A stretch of DNA of 64,000 nucleotides from Guillardia theta CCMP2712 (Eukaryota > Cryptophyceae > Pyrenomonadales > Geminigeraceae): NCBI RefSeq assembly GCF_000315625.1, contig NW_005434651.1, positions 421,045 to 485,044 on the forward strand, in the 5' to 3' direction. Positions within the stretch are counted from its first letter, which is position 1; the number at the start of each line of letters is the position of its first letter. The notes beneath the pieces were generated by a model. It did no database searches. It was given only the letters and a program-made list of their open reading frames with translations, and was not told the DNA's origin. Of this stretch, positions 33,881 through 45,905 are shown piece after piece. Both the position numbers and the translations under genes were made by a program.

Positions 33881-35481
33881 TCACTTGCCCTTCTTTCCCT
33901 TGCCGCCCTTCTTCCCCTTCCCCTCCTCGGCTTCCCTGTCGCTCGAGTCAGCAACGATCTCGGTACCTTGCGATCCCTTTACATCTGTGGGGCCGGCATG
34001 TCGTTGAACTTGAGTTCGAACTGTCCCTTGGTGGCCTGCCCTGGGGTCAAGATGGCAACCTTCACCCTTCCAGCAGCTCACCTTGGTCATTTCAGCAACA
34101 AATCTCTCATGGTCGCCGGACAGAAACCCGACGTCGCAGCTGCAGCAGGCTCAGAGCCACTTTCCTCACCTCCTCCCCACACCAGCCCTCACATCATGCT
34201 TTCGTCTGTGTAGCTTTCCTTGTGCACAGTGCAAATCGAGTGCAGAATCCCTGAGGCTGTGAGGGAACGCTTAAACTCCACCATATTATCCTCCTCCTGC
34301 ATCACCAGCTCCCGCAAGTGATATGGGGATGGTGACAGTCGCCGAGATCTAGCAACTAGTCAAGAAGCGGAGCACGAGTCTGTTGAGTTGTGACCTCGTT
34401 TTTGACTATCGGGAACATCTCCTTGAGTTTCTTCACGATCTCCAGCGCCTGAGTGTCGGTGGATCTGGGGAGGCGGAGAGGGACAAGCTTCAGCAGACTC
34501 TATCGCAGCCGTTGGCCATACCGGAAGGGGTCGATCTTCAGTCCTTTGATCGATTGGATTCCATTCTGGCGGCAAGGTCAAACGAGCATCGGAGGAGGAA
34601 AGGAGGGAAGAGGAGACGAAGAGCTTGCAAGTTACCTCCACTCGTGCAGCAGGGATGGGCTTGTTGGTTCCTCCCTCCATGAAGTTCCTGTTGCAAGGCC
34701 ATCCTGCCCTTCAGCGAATTGCTGCGGCGGATGCAAGTCAACCCGCAGATGTAGGTGATGATCTGCTTGGTCTTATCGTCCACCTTCTTCTTCCTCTCTG
34801 CCGCGCTCAGCTACCAGAAGGTCAAGGAGAGCCGTCAAGCGCTGCGGCAACGTTGCGATCCCCTCCTCGCTCACCTGGAACTCTCCCTTGGATAGAACCT
34901 CCTCAATACATTTGCCCATATCACTGCAGTGTCCCGGTGAGCAGCAAGCCAGCTCACCCTCCAGCACGAAGACAACCTGTGCCCGAACGCCTTCTCAATG
35001 TCTGCAGTACTCGGCCGATCTCCTGTCTTGCAGTCCTGCCTCATGCTCTCACGCGCGGTACCTCCCCTTCGCCGTGTCTGACCTTGAACATCTCCATGCT
35101 CACCAATACTTCCTCCATGCTCGCTACTCCTTCTCTGTACTGTGCATGCTTCAGATGGATCTTGGCTCACAGTTGATCGAACCTTGTCCACCATCCCAGG
35201 AAGACACATGACCTCAAACTGCATTCCTCCTACCACGTTTTTTTACGACAAGACTGCAGCCCTTGCATCGTACCTTTCTTCAGTCGGCATAGGAGAGGCT
35301 CTTCCTTTGGCCCTCCTCCTCGAAGCTTCAGTGCTGTCCACTGGACTTGTTGGTGCGATGATGGCAGGGCAGGGCATTCGATACGGGCTGGACTTGGAAG
35401 CAGCGCAGAATGAACCAAGGAGGCTACCAGGGCGAGGGCCAGGCAAGTGCACCGAATGATGCTCGTTCCTGCCGTCTTCAT
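33881..35481 (-). CDS. SBDS ribosome maturation protein with signal/transit-like leader
   Basis: SBDS releases eIF6 with EFL1 to mature 60S subunits. Fourteen exons join in frame to 301 residues; the early ones are 35481-35274, 35229-35183, 35139-35083, 35035-34977, 34923-34875. After the leader, FYSH-domain signatures appear: CRLKKGGMQFEVMCLPGMVD, YREGVASMEEVL, TADIEKAFG, IEEVLSKGEFQ. Domain II follows with KPIPAARVE and STDTQALEIVKKLKE, and domain III with ICTVHKESYTDE and ICDVGFLSGDHERF. A Lys/Gly-rich tail ends at 33881. The leader begins MKTAGTSIIRCTCLALALVA (signal peptide) and continues ALLPSPARIE to LRGGG; no Phe starts the transit-like part. The first FYSH strand is shortened, and one splice junction near 34795-34875 is uncertain. 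The compartment is inferred; the family call is firm. Confidence 0.85.
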
Positions 35482-35806
35482 CCTGATTCGTATCCTTCTT
35501 ACTCGGTCTTTGTCTCTCTTCCTCGTCCTCTTCCTCTTCCTCTTCCTCCTCCGCTCTGACGTTTGTGAGCTCCTTGCTAAATGCTCTATGGACTTCCTTT
35601 CTCTCGTGATCCTGGAGGGGGTGGTGGTAGGGGAAATGAGGGGTATCAGTTATGACGAAATGGCTCTTGAATATTCAAATACTTTTGGAGTATTTGAAAT
35701 TTCATGGAATTGTTTGATTGGGTACGAATTTCTAACAGGTTGAGGGAAGGGGTATTTTGAGTGTTGAGCAGAGGGTAGGGGTGGGAGCGCAAATCCGTTG
35801 CCAATC
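35482..35806. other. Intergenic, divergent promoter region
   Basis: Spacer between SBDS (minus) and the small RIIa gene (plus). It begins with CTTCCTCTTCCTC runs and includes some GGGGTGGTGGTAGGGG. No gene seen. Confidence 0.45.
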
Positions 35807-36673
35807 ATGGACGATTCAGGTCTGAGCCAGCGAGAGAAGGAAAAGCTGGAGAGAGAGAAGGTGAGAGAACTTCAACTTGTCATGGTAGTCTTGTGCTACT
35901 ATCGTCGTCGTCGTCGTCGTCATCATCATCATCATCATCATCATCATCACCATCACCATCACCATCACCATCACCATCATCATCATCATCATCATCATCT
36001 TCTTCTTCTTCTTCTTCTTCTTCTTTTTCTTTGTCTTCTTCTTCTTCTTCTTTTTCTTTTTCTTCTTTTTCTTCTTCTTCTTCTTCTTCTTCTTCTTCTT
36101 CTTCTTCTTCTCTTCCGTTATCATGATCATCGCAACCAGCAGTGCTAGGTCAGCACTAGTAATAGCTACGACAACAACGAAGAGGGTGTGGGGGATACAC
36201 TACCAATACTACCACCACTATCAACATCAACAATAGAAAGACGAACAGAACTAGATATTGCAGTTTGACATTTCATTGGACATAGGGGAAAACATGAGAT
36301 TTTTTTTCCCTCACGACCATGGTCCTCTGCAATCTTTTCATACTCCATCACTCATGCAAGCAACCACGATTCTTGTACGTGTTCGGATCCAACATTTCTC
36401 ACATCACACTTTCAATTTACTTGTCTTTCGACATGTGAAACGATCTCTGGTTTTGACGTACTTTCGATTGAGTATGATGCGCAGAAAAGGATAAGGATGG
36501 AGAACGAAATCTACTTTCGGTCGCATCCTGAGCTCGGTGAAATCATGCGAGCTGTTTCTTCTCAAGTGCTCAAGGAAGCTCCGGACGATCCCGTCAAGTT
36601 CATCATAGACTTCATGACCAACAAGAACCTTCGAGACCGGGTGGCAACCTTGACCGATGAAACGAACATATGA
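35807..36673 (+). CDS. Small RIIa-domain (dimerisation/docking) protein
   Basis: Two exons (35807-35860, 36485-36673) join in phase 0 to 80 residues. After a charged helical start (SQREKEKLEREK), the sequence KRIRMENEIYFRSHPELGEI, then LKEAPDDPVKFIIDFM, matches the RIIa/R2D2 fold of small docking proteins that are common in cilia and flagella (ROPN1/DYDC/DPY-30-like). The domain makes up the whole protein. The 624-base intron is filled with triplet repeats. Flagellar function is an inference from family habits. Confidence 0.8.
35900..36115. repeat. Compound triplet microsatellite (TCG)n(TCA)n(TCT)n
   Basis: Successive runs of CGT, CAT/CAC and CTT triplets inside the intron of the RIIa gene. 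They create long artefactual poly-His, poly-Ser, poly-Leu, poly-Met and poly-Lys frames. Confidence 0.95.
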
Positions 36674-36980
36674 GGCCCTGATCGCTCGCTGTCGATCCAC
36701 TCTCCTTCTTCCTTCTCATATTCTTCTTCTTTCTCCCTCCTCCTCTTTCCCCCCCTCCTTTCAACTCCATTCTCGGCATCAGTGCCTCACGTTCTTGCTT
36801 CGACCTGCACTATTTCCTCTCACGTCAGCCTCGGGACCCGCCGCCTCGCCTACATTCCTAGTTGAGAAATTTATTGTACAAAAAAACTCACCCCAACGAC
36901 ATCTCTTCCAATATCCTCTCTAGCTCAACCTGTCTGTTCCTCAACCTCCCTGCTCACTTGTTCCCTGTCCCTCTCTCCCC
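36674..36980. other. Intergenic, convergent 3' region
   Basis: Pyrimidine-rich spacer between the RIIa gene and the AC19 gene, which run toward each other. Nothing recognised. Confidence 0.5.
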
Positions 36981-37646
36981 TCAGCGGCCTGATGAGATGT
37001 AATACTCTGATTCAGCCTCGTCGAACACATCCCCGAGGTGATCGCACATTGACATGATCTCTTTCAGCCCCTGCTTCAGCGCCTCCGCTGCTGTCGTGTC
37101 GCTTCCAGCTGCGCCAGCCAGCGTGAGCTCGTACCGGAAGCAGCGTTTCATCCTCCTCCTCACCTTTGGTCTGGATGTGAAGGTGCATCTTGCTCTCGAG
37201 CGGGTGGGGAACGCTGTACCCGCAAAAAGTCACGTTGGGGCTGCAGCAGCTTGTCAGCGCGTTGGGGACGAGGGAGGAGGAAGAGCTCTTACTTCCTCGA
37301 GATCACGATGCGCAGAGCGTTGCCTAGCGTGTGGTCCTCGTTCCTCATGACGAAGGTTGTGCTCGTCGTCGTAGATTCCGGAGTCTGTCAGGGGAAAAGC
37401 GACCATAAGTAGAGACGGGAAGATGGCTGGAGACAGGAAGACGACAAGGGACGGAGGAGGGGGAGGGAGCAAGCGGATGAAGATGAAAGAGGAGAACAAA
37501 CGACCGGACCAGGACACAAGAAGCACGAGGAGAAGAAGCAGGATGTGAATCAACAAGAAGACGAGCAGCACTAGGAATGAACGTACAGTCTCCAGCTTGG
37601 GGAGTCCTTCATTCACATCATCTTCTTCGCCGCGGATTCCTGCCAT
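36981..37646 (-). CDS. RNA polymerase I/III subunit AC19 (POLR1D/Rpc19)
   Basis: Small alpha-like subunit that pairs with AC40 in RNA polymerases I and III. Four exons (37646-37587, 37384-37293, 37240-37164, 37090-36981) join in frame to 112 residues, the usual size. The family core is clear: TTFVMRNEDHTLGNALRIVI, then NPNVTFCGYSVPHPLESKMH and HIQTK, and a C-terminal helix EALKQGLKEIMSMCDHLGDV. The first 20 residues are acidic and variable, as normal. It acts in the nucleus. There is no targeting leader, so it belongs to the host nuclear polymerases. Confidence 0.92.
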
Positions 37647-37994
37647 GTCTGACTGGGGAGTGTTGGTAGTTGCCAGTGGGTATCGATTCTCTTCGTTCCA
37701 AAACCTCAGGATGCTTGCTGGAAGAAGAAACAGGATCAGGTTCATGGAAACCACAAATCAAGACAGCAGAGAATAAATGATCATGGAGATGAACTGGCAC
37801 GACAACTAATGACAAAACGAAGGGCGAGGGGGCTTTCGTGCTACATGCGTGCAATGTTTTCTTCCTCTCGACACGCTCTATCCAACTCAAATCTCTTTCT
37901 CTATTTACTACAGTGCATTGGCTCCTGTCTACCTGCTTGGTATGAACTAAAAATCGGGGTGACATATCTGCATCTTTCTTCGATCAGTTTTCTT

Positions 37995-38323
<329 letters not shown>

Positions 38324-38337
38324 GATGGAACGCATAC

Positions 38338-38437
38338 NNNNNNNNNNNNNNNNNNNNNNNNNNNNNNNNNNNNNNNNNNNNNNNNNNNNNNNNNNNNNNN
38401 NNNNNNNNNNNNNNNNNNNNNNNNNNNNNNNNNNNNN
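38338..38437. other. Assembly gap of 100 N
   Basis: Exactly 100 unknown bases, a round number that suggests a placeholder for a gap of unknown true size. Triplet-like CACCAT sequence resumes on the other side. Confidence 0.98.
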
Positions 38438-38734
38438 ACCATCACCATCAGCTTTCATCACCATCACCATCTCATCCCTCTTATCCTCCTCTTCCTCCTT
38501 CCAGCCTGCCATCCTCTCTTCGCTCCGGTTGCATTGGCACGTGCCCCAAAATTTCATGCCATCATGAGTGGCAGCGGATATGCTATAGAAAATTTGTAAT
38601 TTATCTGCTGCCCTTTTGCAAGTGTAGATAAAATCCGTGAGGCAGGCTCGATTATTATGGGGGAGGAAATTCGTGATGGAGGGGAAGGGAAGGTTATCAG
38701 AGAGGAGGGAGATGCGAAGGGAAGAGTGAGAGAA

Positions 38735-38835
38735 GGAGCAGGCAGGAAGGCAGGCAGGAGGAGCAGGCAGGAGGAGCAGGCAGGAGGAGCAGGTAGGAGG
38801 AGCAGGTAGGAGGAGCAGGTAGGAGGAGCAGGCAG
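38735..38835. repeat. GGAGCAGGCAG-type short tandem repeat
   Basis: About 15-base units of the form AGGAGGAGCAGGCAGG and AGGTAGG variants, upstream of the SET gene. Confidence 0.85.
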
Positions 38836-38918
38836 AGCTTTACAAGATCCTTGCACACAACAAGAGAAGTTTTTGTGTGCCCTGAGGGCCCCCTCGCTGT
38901 ATTTCATCCTTCTCCCCC

Positions 38919-40474
38919 ATGGACGAGCTTCTTACCTGGGCATGTGCGGAGGGGATGCAGCCTCCTCCCCTCCAGCCAGCATACTTCGAATCCACAAGAT
39001 GCCGAGGAATGAAGTCAACTCGATCCATAGCAGAAGGTGGAAAATCCATATGATGGACTGTCCCCGCCGATGTGACGCATCTAGCGCAGGCGAGGTGGTG
39101 CTGGAGATACCTTCACACCTACTCTTGTCTGCGGACTCAGCCATGGAGTGCAGGTTTGTTAGAGAAGTCGTCAAGGCGGCTTCGCAGGAAGACGAGCAAT
39201 TGTGTGAGAGGCAGCTTCTTTCCCTCCACCTCCTCGTCGAGAAATGGAAGGCCGAACGATCGAGATGGTGGAGGTGAGCGCAGGCTGGGACGTGTCATGA
39301 GCACCTGAACTTCGTGGGTGCCTGTCAGGTTCATCCGATCCATCCCTCCCAGCTACGACACTCTGGAGAACTGGAGTGAGCAGAGCGTGGCGCGACTGCA
39401 GTACAAGGTGACTGTCATGGATGTGAAGGGCCTCGACCTGACACTCTCAAGCCCTTCCTTGCTATCGCAGCTCGTCGCAAGCGAGTTGTCAACGACGAAT
39501 TCTCGCAGCTACAAAGGCTCCTGTCACGTTGCAAGAAGCGTTCATGGAACGAGCCGGAGGCCGCTGAGGAAGCTGAGAGGATCCAGCTCGGTTTCAGTAG
39601 CTTTTCAAGGGAGGACTACCTGTGGGCAGCAGGGACGGTAAGTACAAGGAGCTGCCACTACGAGAGGAAGAGCGGGTACAGCCTACGAGGAGAGACGGTC
39701 GGATGCCTTGTTCCTGTCCTCGACTTCCTCAATCATTCCACTGCCCCCGTTGCCGCATGTGGCTTCTGTAAGGACGCCATGGTCTACCGTGTCACCTGCT
39801 TGCGTTCCTACGAGGAGGGCGAGCAGGTGATGATTCACTACGGCAATTGGAGCAACGCAGGGCTCTTGGAGCACTATGGCTTCGTCCTAGAGGACAACCC
39901 GCTCGACTCCTGCATGCTATGGCTGCGTCATCCTCCCAACCCACCTGAGCACTTGATCGCTACCCCTACCCTCAAGTCCGAGTTTCGTCGCATGCAGGAT
40001 ATGATCATCAGCTTCGGAAAGGAGGTAGAAGAGGATGGGACGAACTCCCGCGCTCCAAGAATGGGTGAAACGAAAGCAGCATCATGGCTGGAATTCGAAC
40101 TGTACGCAGGGGACGAAGGGGCACCAGCGGAGTTGTCGTGGAACATCTTGACCTTCCTTCGATGGTCGGCGTATCTCGCGAACGGAATTTATGATGCCTC
40201 CTTCTTCGACAAACTGCTCGAGGCTGACGAAGACTCACCGGTTTCACTACAGAACGAGACGGAGGCGCTGCAGATGCTAGAGAAATCTTTGCAGAATGTC
40301 TTGTCTACCCTTGCAATTACCGATGGAGACGAAGCCAACAAGTGTGGCAACGATCATGATCGGATCGCAGTCACACTGAAAAAGCAAGCAGGGAAAATAA
40401 TTATGAAACACATGTCATGGTTGCGTCTACGTCACATTGAGCTAGAAAATGAGAAACAGAAAGATTGCAAATGA
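38919..40474 (+). CDS. SET-domain methyltransferase (SETD3/SETD6/RLSMT class)
   Basis: Predicted protein methyltransferase of the split-SET class that modifies lysine or histidine on non-histone proteins. Four exons (38919-39036, 39090-39273, 39329-39407, 39482-40474) join in frame to 457 residues. The start of the SET fold is CRGMKSTRSIAEGEVVLEIP; the pseudoknot parts are VGCLVPVLDFLNHS and SYEEGEQVMIHYG, then SNAGLLEHYGFVLEDNP, all family hallmarks. The region between (WSEQSVARLQY to SREDYLWAAGTV) is the i-SET insert. The remaining C-terminal helices resemble a Rubis-substrate-binding domain. There is no targeting leader. The acceptor at 39481 was chosen over an alternative at 39470 because only it keeps the frame. 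Confidence 0.87.
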
Positions 40475-40713
40475 AGACTCCCAAAGAAAACCACTGCTGA
40501 TGCTAACTGTATTGTGTATGCTGTATCACACAGCTCTGTCTTCTGGCGGTTTATCTGCGATTCATTTAACACATTCAGTCGTTCCTGATTCCACTGTTTT
40601 GTATCAGTATCTCTATCCCTTTACACCAACTGCCCGCTCGAGCTGTTCCCATTTCTGTTTCCTCGACAAATGCGCAGCTGCATTCCTGTCGACAGGTTAC
40701 TTTCATGCTGAAA
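40475..40713. other. Convergent intergenic spacer
   Basis: 3' spacer between the SET gene and the PP2A gene, which converge. No feature seen. Confidence 0.5.
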
Positions 40714-42340
40714 TCAGCAGATAACGTACTTCTCCATGTTCATCTTATGTTTTTGCGTGCATTCCTCCCACAACCTTGCATCCATGTCCATGAAAAGCTT
40801 TTGGACGTTGAAGGTCAGTCCATGAACAGTGCTGTGTAGATCAAAAAGTTAAATGAATGACACACATCAGTCAAATCATACCTATTCCAGTGCTTCGTTG
40901 TGTTTGCTTCGAGAGCAGGATACAACACGGGCAAAATTACGTCTCTGCTCTTAGCAATCAAGGAGACAATGTATTCGTTGTTCCATAGAAAAAGCGCTCT
41001 CTCAGCCACCTGTTTCAAATCAAAATCAACTTTTGATTCGCAATGCAGGAACAGAAACCAGACCTGGAAATGTGGGGAGTTGATACATCTTGCAATCAGA
41101 CGAAACAAGGGCTCAGCAACTTTGGCGAATTCAGCCGACTTGCACGAACATCAGAATGAAATGACAAGAAATCTTTCCAAATGGTCACCTGAGTCAGTTC
41201 TAACAACTCTTCCAGCTCATTCAAAAACATGACTTCTTTGGAACTGTTAGTATGCGGCCAGTACTTTATCAACCCTCTCAAAATCTGTCAAATCAGTAAG
41301 TTAAGTCAATAGAAGTACAAGTGGAAAGACTGACAATATCCGCGAGCTTTGGATCCTTCTCCAAATATTGAGTAATGCAATAGGATAGCTGCTGGTGGTA
41401 TTGCTGAATGCAGGAGCCTGATGGCTTGTGCAGAGGAATAAGTGCTCTTGATAGGAATTGCTTGTGCTCGTCTTTCAATGGCAATGCGAATCCGTTGATA
41501 ATGCTTCCAAGGATTTCCAGAAGCTCAGCAATGCCGTTGTGTCTCTCTGTTTCATAAATAAAGCGGTAAAAGACGTTGCTGATGGCCTATTTGACAATGC
41601 TTACAATGCTGTCAAGTTACCGAGAATAGATGCACCTTTCTGATGAAAGCACGATGAGGCATGAATTTTCCATAAATTCGGTGAAGAATGGTTTTCAAGT
41701 AGTCTCTCTCGCGTGGGTCTTCAGAGTCAAACAGCTCAAGAAATCTTGTGATCAGAGTTGTGTCGATGTACTTTCTGGCAACCTGTAGCACGATTCAAAA
41801 CATTTCCTAGAAAATTATGGATTCTTCGACCTTGGCCTCAGTTGAACCAGAGACAACGAAACGAAGAAAAAATTCGTAAACGATATGCAAGTGAGGCCAA
41901 GCCTAGAACATAGTAAATCGAAGAAATTTCAAGAAGAAGGAAAGATACAGGTTCAAGGATAGGTTCATCTTCCTCTGGATCGAACGGTGTGTCCTTTGGA
42001 CGAGCAGGCAACTGGCGAAAGATATTCGCAGAAACCTATCAATTTCCTGTTATCTTGACATCGGATTTCCATGAAAGGCAAGGACCATTGTCACAACTTC
42101 GGGCATGATTCCCTCGACGAAAGGTTGCTTTGCACTGTTCACGTAATCTACAAGCTCCAAAAGCGTCTTTCATGAAGACAGATAGATTTCAGCGACAGGA
42201 AATCATCAATCCGAAAAAAAAAACCTGTCGCTTGATTTCCTTGTCTCTATCCGTTCCTCCTCCATCAGTGAAATCGCAAATGATGCCACAAAGGCGCAAT
42301 TTTCGCACAAAAAGATTCGCACGCTCACTGTTTGGTACTT
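40714..42340 (-). CDS. PP2A regulatory subunit B56 (B'), 5' incomplete
   Basis: Substrate-targeting subunit of protein phosphatase 2A. Consecutive short exons on the minus strand encode the B56 HEAT-like repeat fold nearly end to end: [16 protein letters not shown] near 42300, [59 protein letters not shown] then [51 protein letters not shown], and [18 protein letters not shown]. The stop is at 40714-40716. The variable N-terminal exon upstream of 42340 was not identified. Introns are about 45-60 bases. The short C-terminal tail lacks the long charged extension of animal members. Confidence 0.9.
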
Positions 42341-43015
42341 CTGTACACAGCAAATATCAGAGAAAAATTCTAAATCATGTATGAAAGCAAGACAATTCAT
42401 GACTAGGCATTCGCATTTTTTCGCTTGATTCAATCAGATCATGTAAAGAAAATTTATGATACATCAGATCATGCATTGATATGAATGAACAAATCAACCA
42501 TTCGCAGATGCTTCAATGCCAGTAGTTCAAATAAGAAAAGGGAAGACGATTAATTTCACAATGGACGTCATAGGACATGCTCAAAAATTGCCCTGTAATG
42601 ATCAACAACAAAGTCTGTACATCAGACATCCAGGACTGTGTCAGTGGATTATGCAGCTCAATACTCAGAAAACCTACTGTGAAGGGGTAAAGCACAGACT
42701 TTTGCAGGATTAATTTGAGGGTCAGAGAAGCAAGGAGATAGACACAGTATTGCGTAATATGACAATGAACTCAAGTGCATACTGATCATTTCAAAATCAA
42801 CCGATGTGACTGGGCAAATGTCAATCAACAAAGTATGGATGTGAGAAATAGGAAAACTGAAAGTGGTTTGGGCAATGCCAGAGTGCGAGAACTCAAATTC
42901 AGAAAGTATTGCTATGCAAGGAGTTTGCTCATGAGAAGCATACATATCTTAACAATCCATCAAAACGATCATTTCATCTGAACCTTTGAAGGATGGTAGA
43001 GTTTCCATAGCGTCC
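42341..43015. other. Intergenic or 5' region of the PP2A gene
   Basis: AT-rich; the missing first exon of the B56 gene may lie here. Several short frames occur but none could be joined. Confidence 0.4.
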
Positions 43016-43039
43016 AGGCGGCTGCGCGCCATCGGCAGA

Positions 43040-43920
43040 GGAGCGAGCGGCCAATTCGAGGGGTAGGGGTACTCCGCAGATTATCCGAAGGTGGGGGTGA
43101 TGACCCACCTATACTCAAAATTCGTTATTGTATAATTTGAAAATCAGGGTGGGTGGAGAGCTTGAACAGAAGGGTGGGGTCACACTTGGGAAAAGCGACG
43201 GGTTCCCCAGATTTCAGAAGACAGTACCGGTGAAATGTGGATTGAGAAAGGGTGGGTACTCTGTTGGTGGGATGCAACGGGTTTGCCTGGGGTGGTGGAT
43301 GAGTTTGGTAAGCTCAGGGGGTAGGGGAAACAGCTACCCTTTCACAAATTATGATTTGAAATTTCGAAAACTAGACCATATTTCCTTCTCATAATTGAAA
43401 CTTGCCCTATTAATTTGAAATTGTTCACATTTATTGGAATGGTACATCCATGGTGGATGAATGGGTATATACTGGGGTGGTTGTAGGTCGGGTGCAGGGA
43501 CAACGGTGGGGTCATTTAGATTGACTGATGGTGAGGTTGAGCACCGGTCTGATTGTAGGGTGTGGTGACTGGTGTAAGGGGGTTTCTGCGAGGTGGGGTG
43601 GGGTCGGGTGGGATAGGAGATGGGGTGCTATAGGAGAATTGCCGGGAAGACTACTTGATGGTAGAAACGAGCGGGTGGGGGTAGTGAGTAGAATAAAAGG
43701 GTCTTTTGTTGGGGTGATCAGTGACTTTCATTTTGTAAGGTGTGTAGGGTGGGTACCAAAATCATGGATACCAGTACAGCACCACCCCACCTCAGATCTT
43801 ATTGCAGCCATACCACCGGTGGAGTTTGAGTGCAATTTGCCGGTGTACCCAACGGGTATGTGAAGCATAGTCTGAGGCGGATTACTCCTTTTCACCACCC
43901 TACCCTACTAAAATCTAGCA
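43040..43920 (+). repeat. G-run tract, G-rich on plus strand
   Basis: Dense GGGGTGGG, GGGTGGGTACTC and GGGGTAGGG words over nearly 900 bases. Near 43890-43910 the words become C-rich (CACCACCCTACCC) just before the GC island. Confidence 0.65.
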
Positions 43921-43949
43921 TCGATCCCTGCAACATAGCTCATAACCTT

Positions 43950-44380
43950 TCGCGATTCACTGAGAGTCATTCCGAGTCACTGCCCTGGCAGGGTGGCACC
44001 GCCGGGCCGGGCGCCGGGTCACCACCGGCCCGGCCGCCGGCCCGGCCCGGCCGCCGGCGGCCCGGGCCGGCCCGGTTTGAGTAACCGTAAGTTGGCCGCG
44101 GCCGGACGCACCGTCACCGTGACACTGAACAGTAGTACCGTACTATACTGCGGCGTGCCGCCGGCGGCACATCACCGTGCTGATGAGAGTCACGGGCAAT
44201 GATTCAGTGACCGCCCGGCGCCGGTCTGACCGCGCGGCTAGTACGTAGTCACTGATAGTAGTACCGCGGGCGGCGGCGGCGGAGCCTCGGAGCGCGCGGC
44301 CGCCCGGCCGGCCGGGGCCCGGCGGGCCGCGTGGCCGCGTGACACGGCACTGTGCCGCCAAAGTTTCCAGGGCTACCACC
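43950..44380. other. GC-rich non-coding island 7
   Basis: Extremely GC-rich (GGCCCGGCCGCCGGCCCGG) with TAGTACCGTACTA and GTCACTGA words. Its right edge carries GCTACCACCGGTAC at 44372-44385, the same 14-mer that lies between island 1 and its G-run tract at 4007-4020. Confidence 0.75.
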
Positions 44381-44394
44381 GGTACTTTCTAGGA

Positions 44395-44690
44395 CGAAAC
44401 TGGGTAGATATAATATGTCAGGGTAGGGGGGTAAGTGGTACGTACTGGAGGAGGAAGCTTATTTTTGTGGGGAGGATTAGGGTAAAAGGTGGGTGGGGGT
44501 AGGGAAAGCAGGGCAAGGTAGACCTGGGGAGAAATCAAAAAGTCACGGACATCATGGGGTGGGTGGGGTGGTACATGGAGATGAGTTTTGAATGGGTGTG
44601 GTGGTGAAATTTATTAGACTGACCGAGGGTGGTCCTGGGGCAAGCAGGGGGTGGGGTAGTCGATAGATTACAGGAGGGGTACTCGAGTTT
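44395..44690 (+). repeat. G-run tract, G-rich on plus strand
   Basis: GGGTAGGGGGG, GGGTGGGGGTAGGG and GGGGTGGG words immediately after GC island 7. Confidence 0.6.
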
Positions 44691-45905
44691 CTAAAATGCC
44701 TTGAGGTCGCAAAGGTCTTCAGTAACTAACATAGCCATTAATATTGTTATTAGGATAATTTTGTCTATTCGGAGTTCGCGCATACAGACTTGCTCACTAG
44801 CAAGAACTAAGAGGTCATAGGAAATAACGAGTATCTAGTATGGTTCTGCTATCTTAACCTATTTCTTGGTTATTAGTGAACGACCTGTTAGAGCTGTGAT
44901 CATGCAATCCTAGTAGGGGGAATGGAGGCAGGGTCGACGAGATGGAGGGAGAAGGAGAGGAGCCGATAGGGGGGAGGAAGGCAGCGAAGGGTACCAAGAA
45001 TGGAGGACGTGGTTTCCCATCACTCCTGCTTGAAGGACGTGACTTCAATACGAAGCATATATGCCTCTCAACTACGATTATGGGCTGCAAGACAAGTTTT
45101 TGGAAGCTTGCCTTTTTTTGGCAAGGCACATGGGAATGAAATTTACCTATGGAGCATTATGTCCTGTACTGCAGTCGTGAAAAGTATTTGCGTATAGGAA
45201 CCAGCGGGTACTGAGACATTTTTCGGCGCTGTACTGCTCTTTGAGACTTTGCGCAAGTGAAATTTTTGGAAATGCAGAATTCCATGCAAGGATTTTTCGA
45301 TCTGTCTTCATGATTGTGATATACAAACAAAATTTATGTGACGCGTAATCAAGAAAGAAATCGTCATTCGTATTTAGACGAGGTAGAGCAGTGAAGGTTC
45401 ATTTGAGACCGATCAGTTACGGTGTTGCATATGCGGCTTTGAACATGAATTTGAAATAGCTGTGCATGTAGAGATGATGGCGTGTGCAATTAGACACACT
45501 GAAGTAGACCAGGAATTGCCGAATGCTGTCTTTGTTGTTCATGTTCAATTCCAAACTGATTAGATGCTCTTTCAGAAAAATGATGGAGAAGTACACCTCT
45601 GAATTGTTTGAAGCAAGCCCATATAGTAGGACACTATGCCGGATCTAAAGTTACTACCCTTGGCCAGATCTGATATCGTGCCGTTAAATCAATCTTGATG
45701 AGATGCCTCTGATCTAACTCATCCTTCGGTCGATTTGGAGAAGTATCTATTTCCAATTTGATTCAAAGTTTGTATCATATTCTATTGAGGCCTCAACTAT
45801 GCATTTGATTCCTGCATTCCCCACAAATTCCGAGGATACCCTCAATGATATTCTCAAAGGATTTGTCGTCATGTCATTTATCCTTTCAGGTCGCTCTCTT
45901 CTTTT
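44691..45905. other. Intergenic, no confident gene
   Basis: AT-rich region upstream of the HECT gene; its missing first exon may lie here. Short frames near 44940-45200 are compositional. Confidence 0.4.

Noticed and set aside
35798-36148. Poly-His/Leu and poly-Lys/Met frames
   Set aside because: They translate the triplet microsatellite within the RIIa gene intron.
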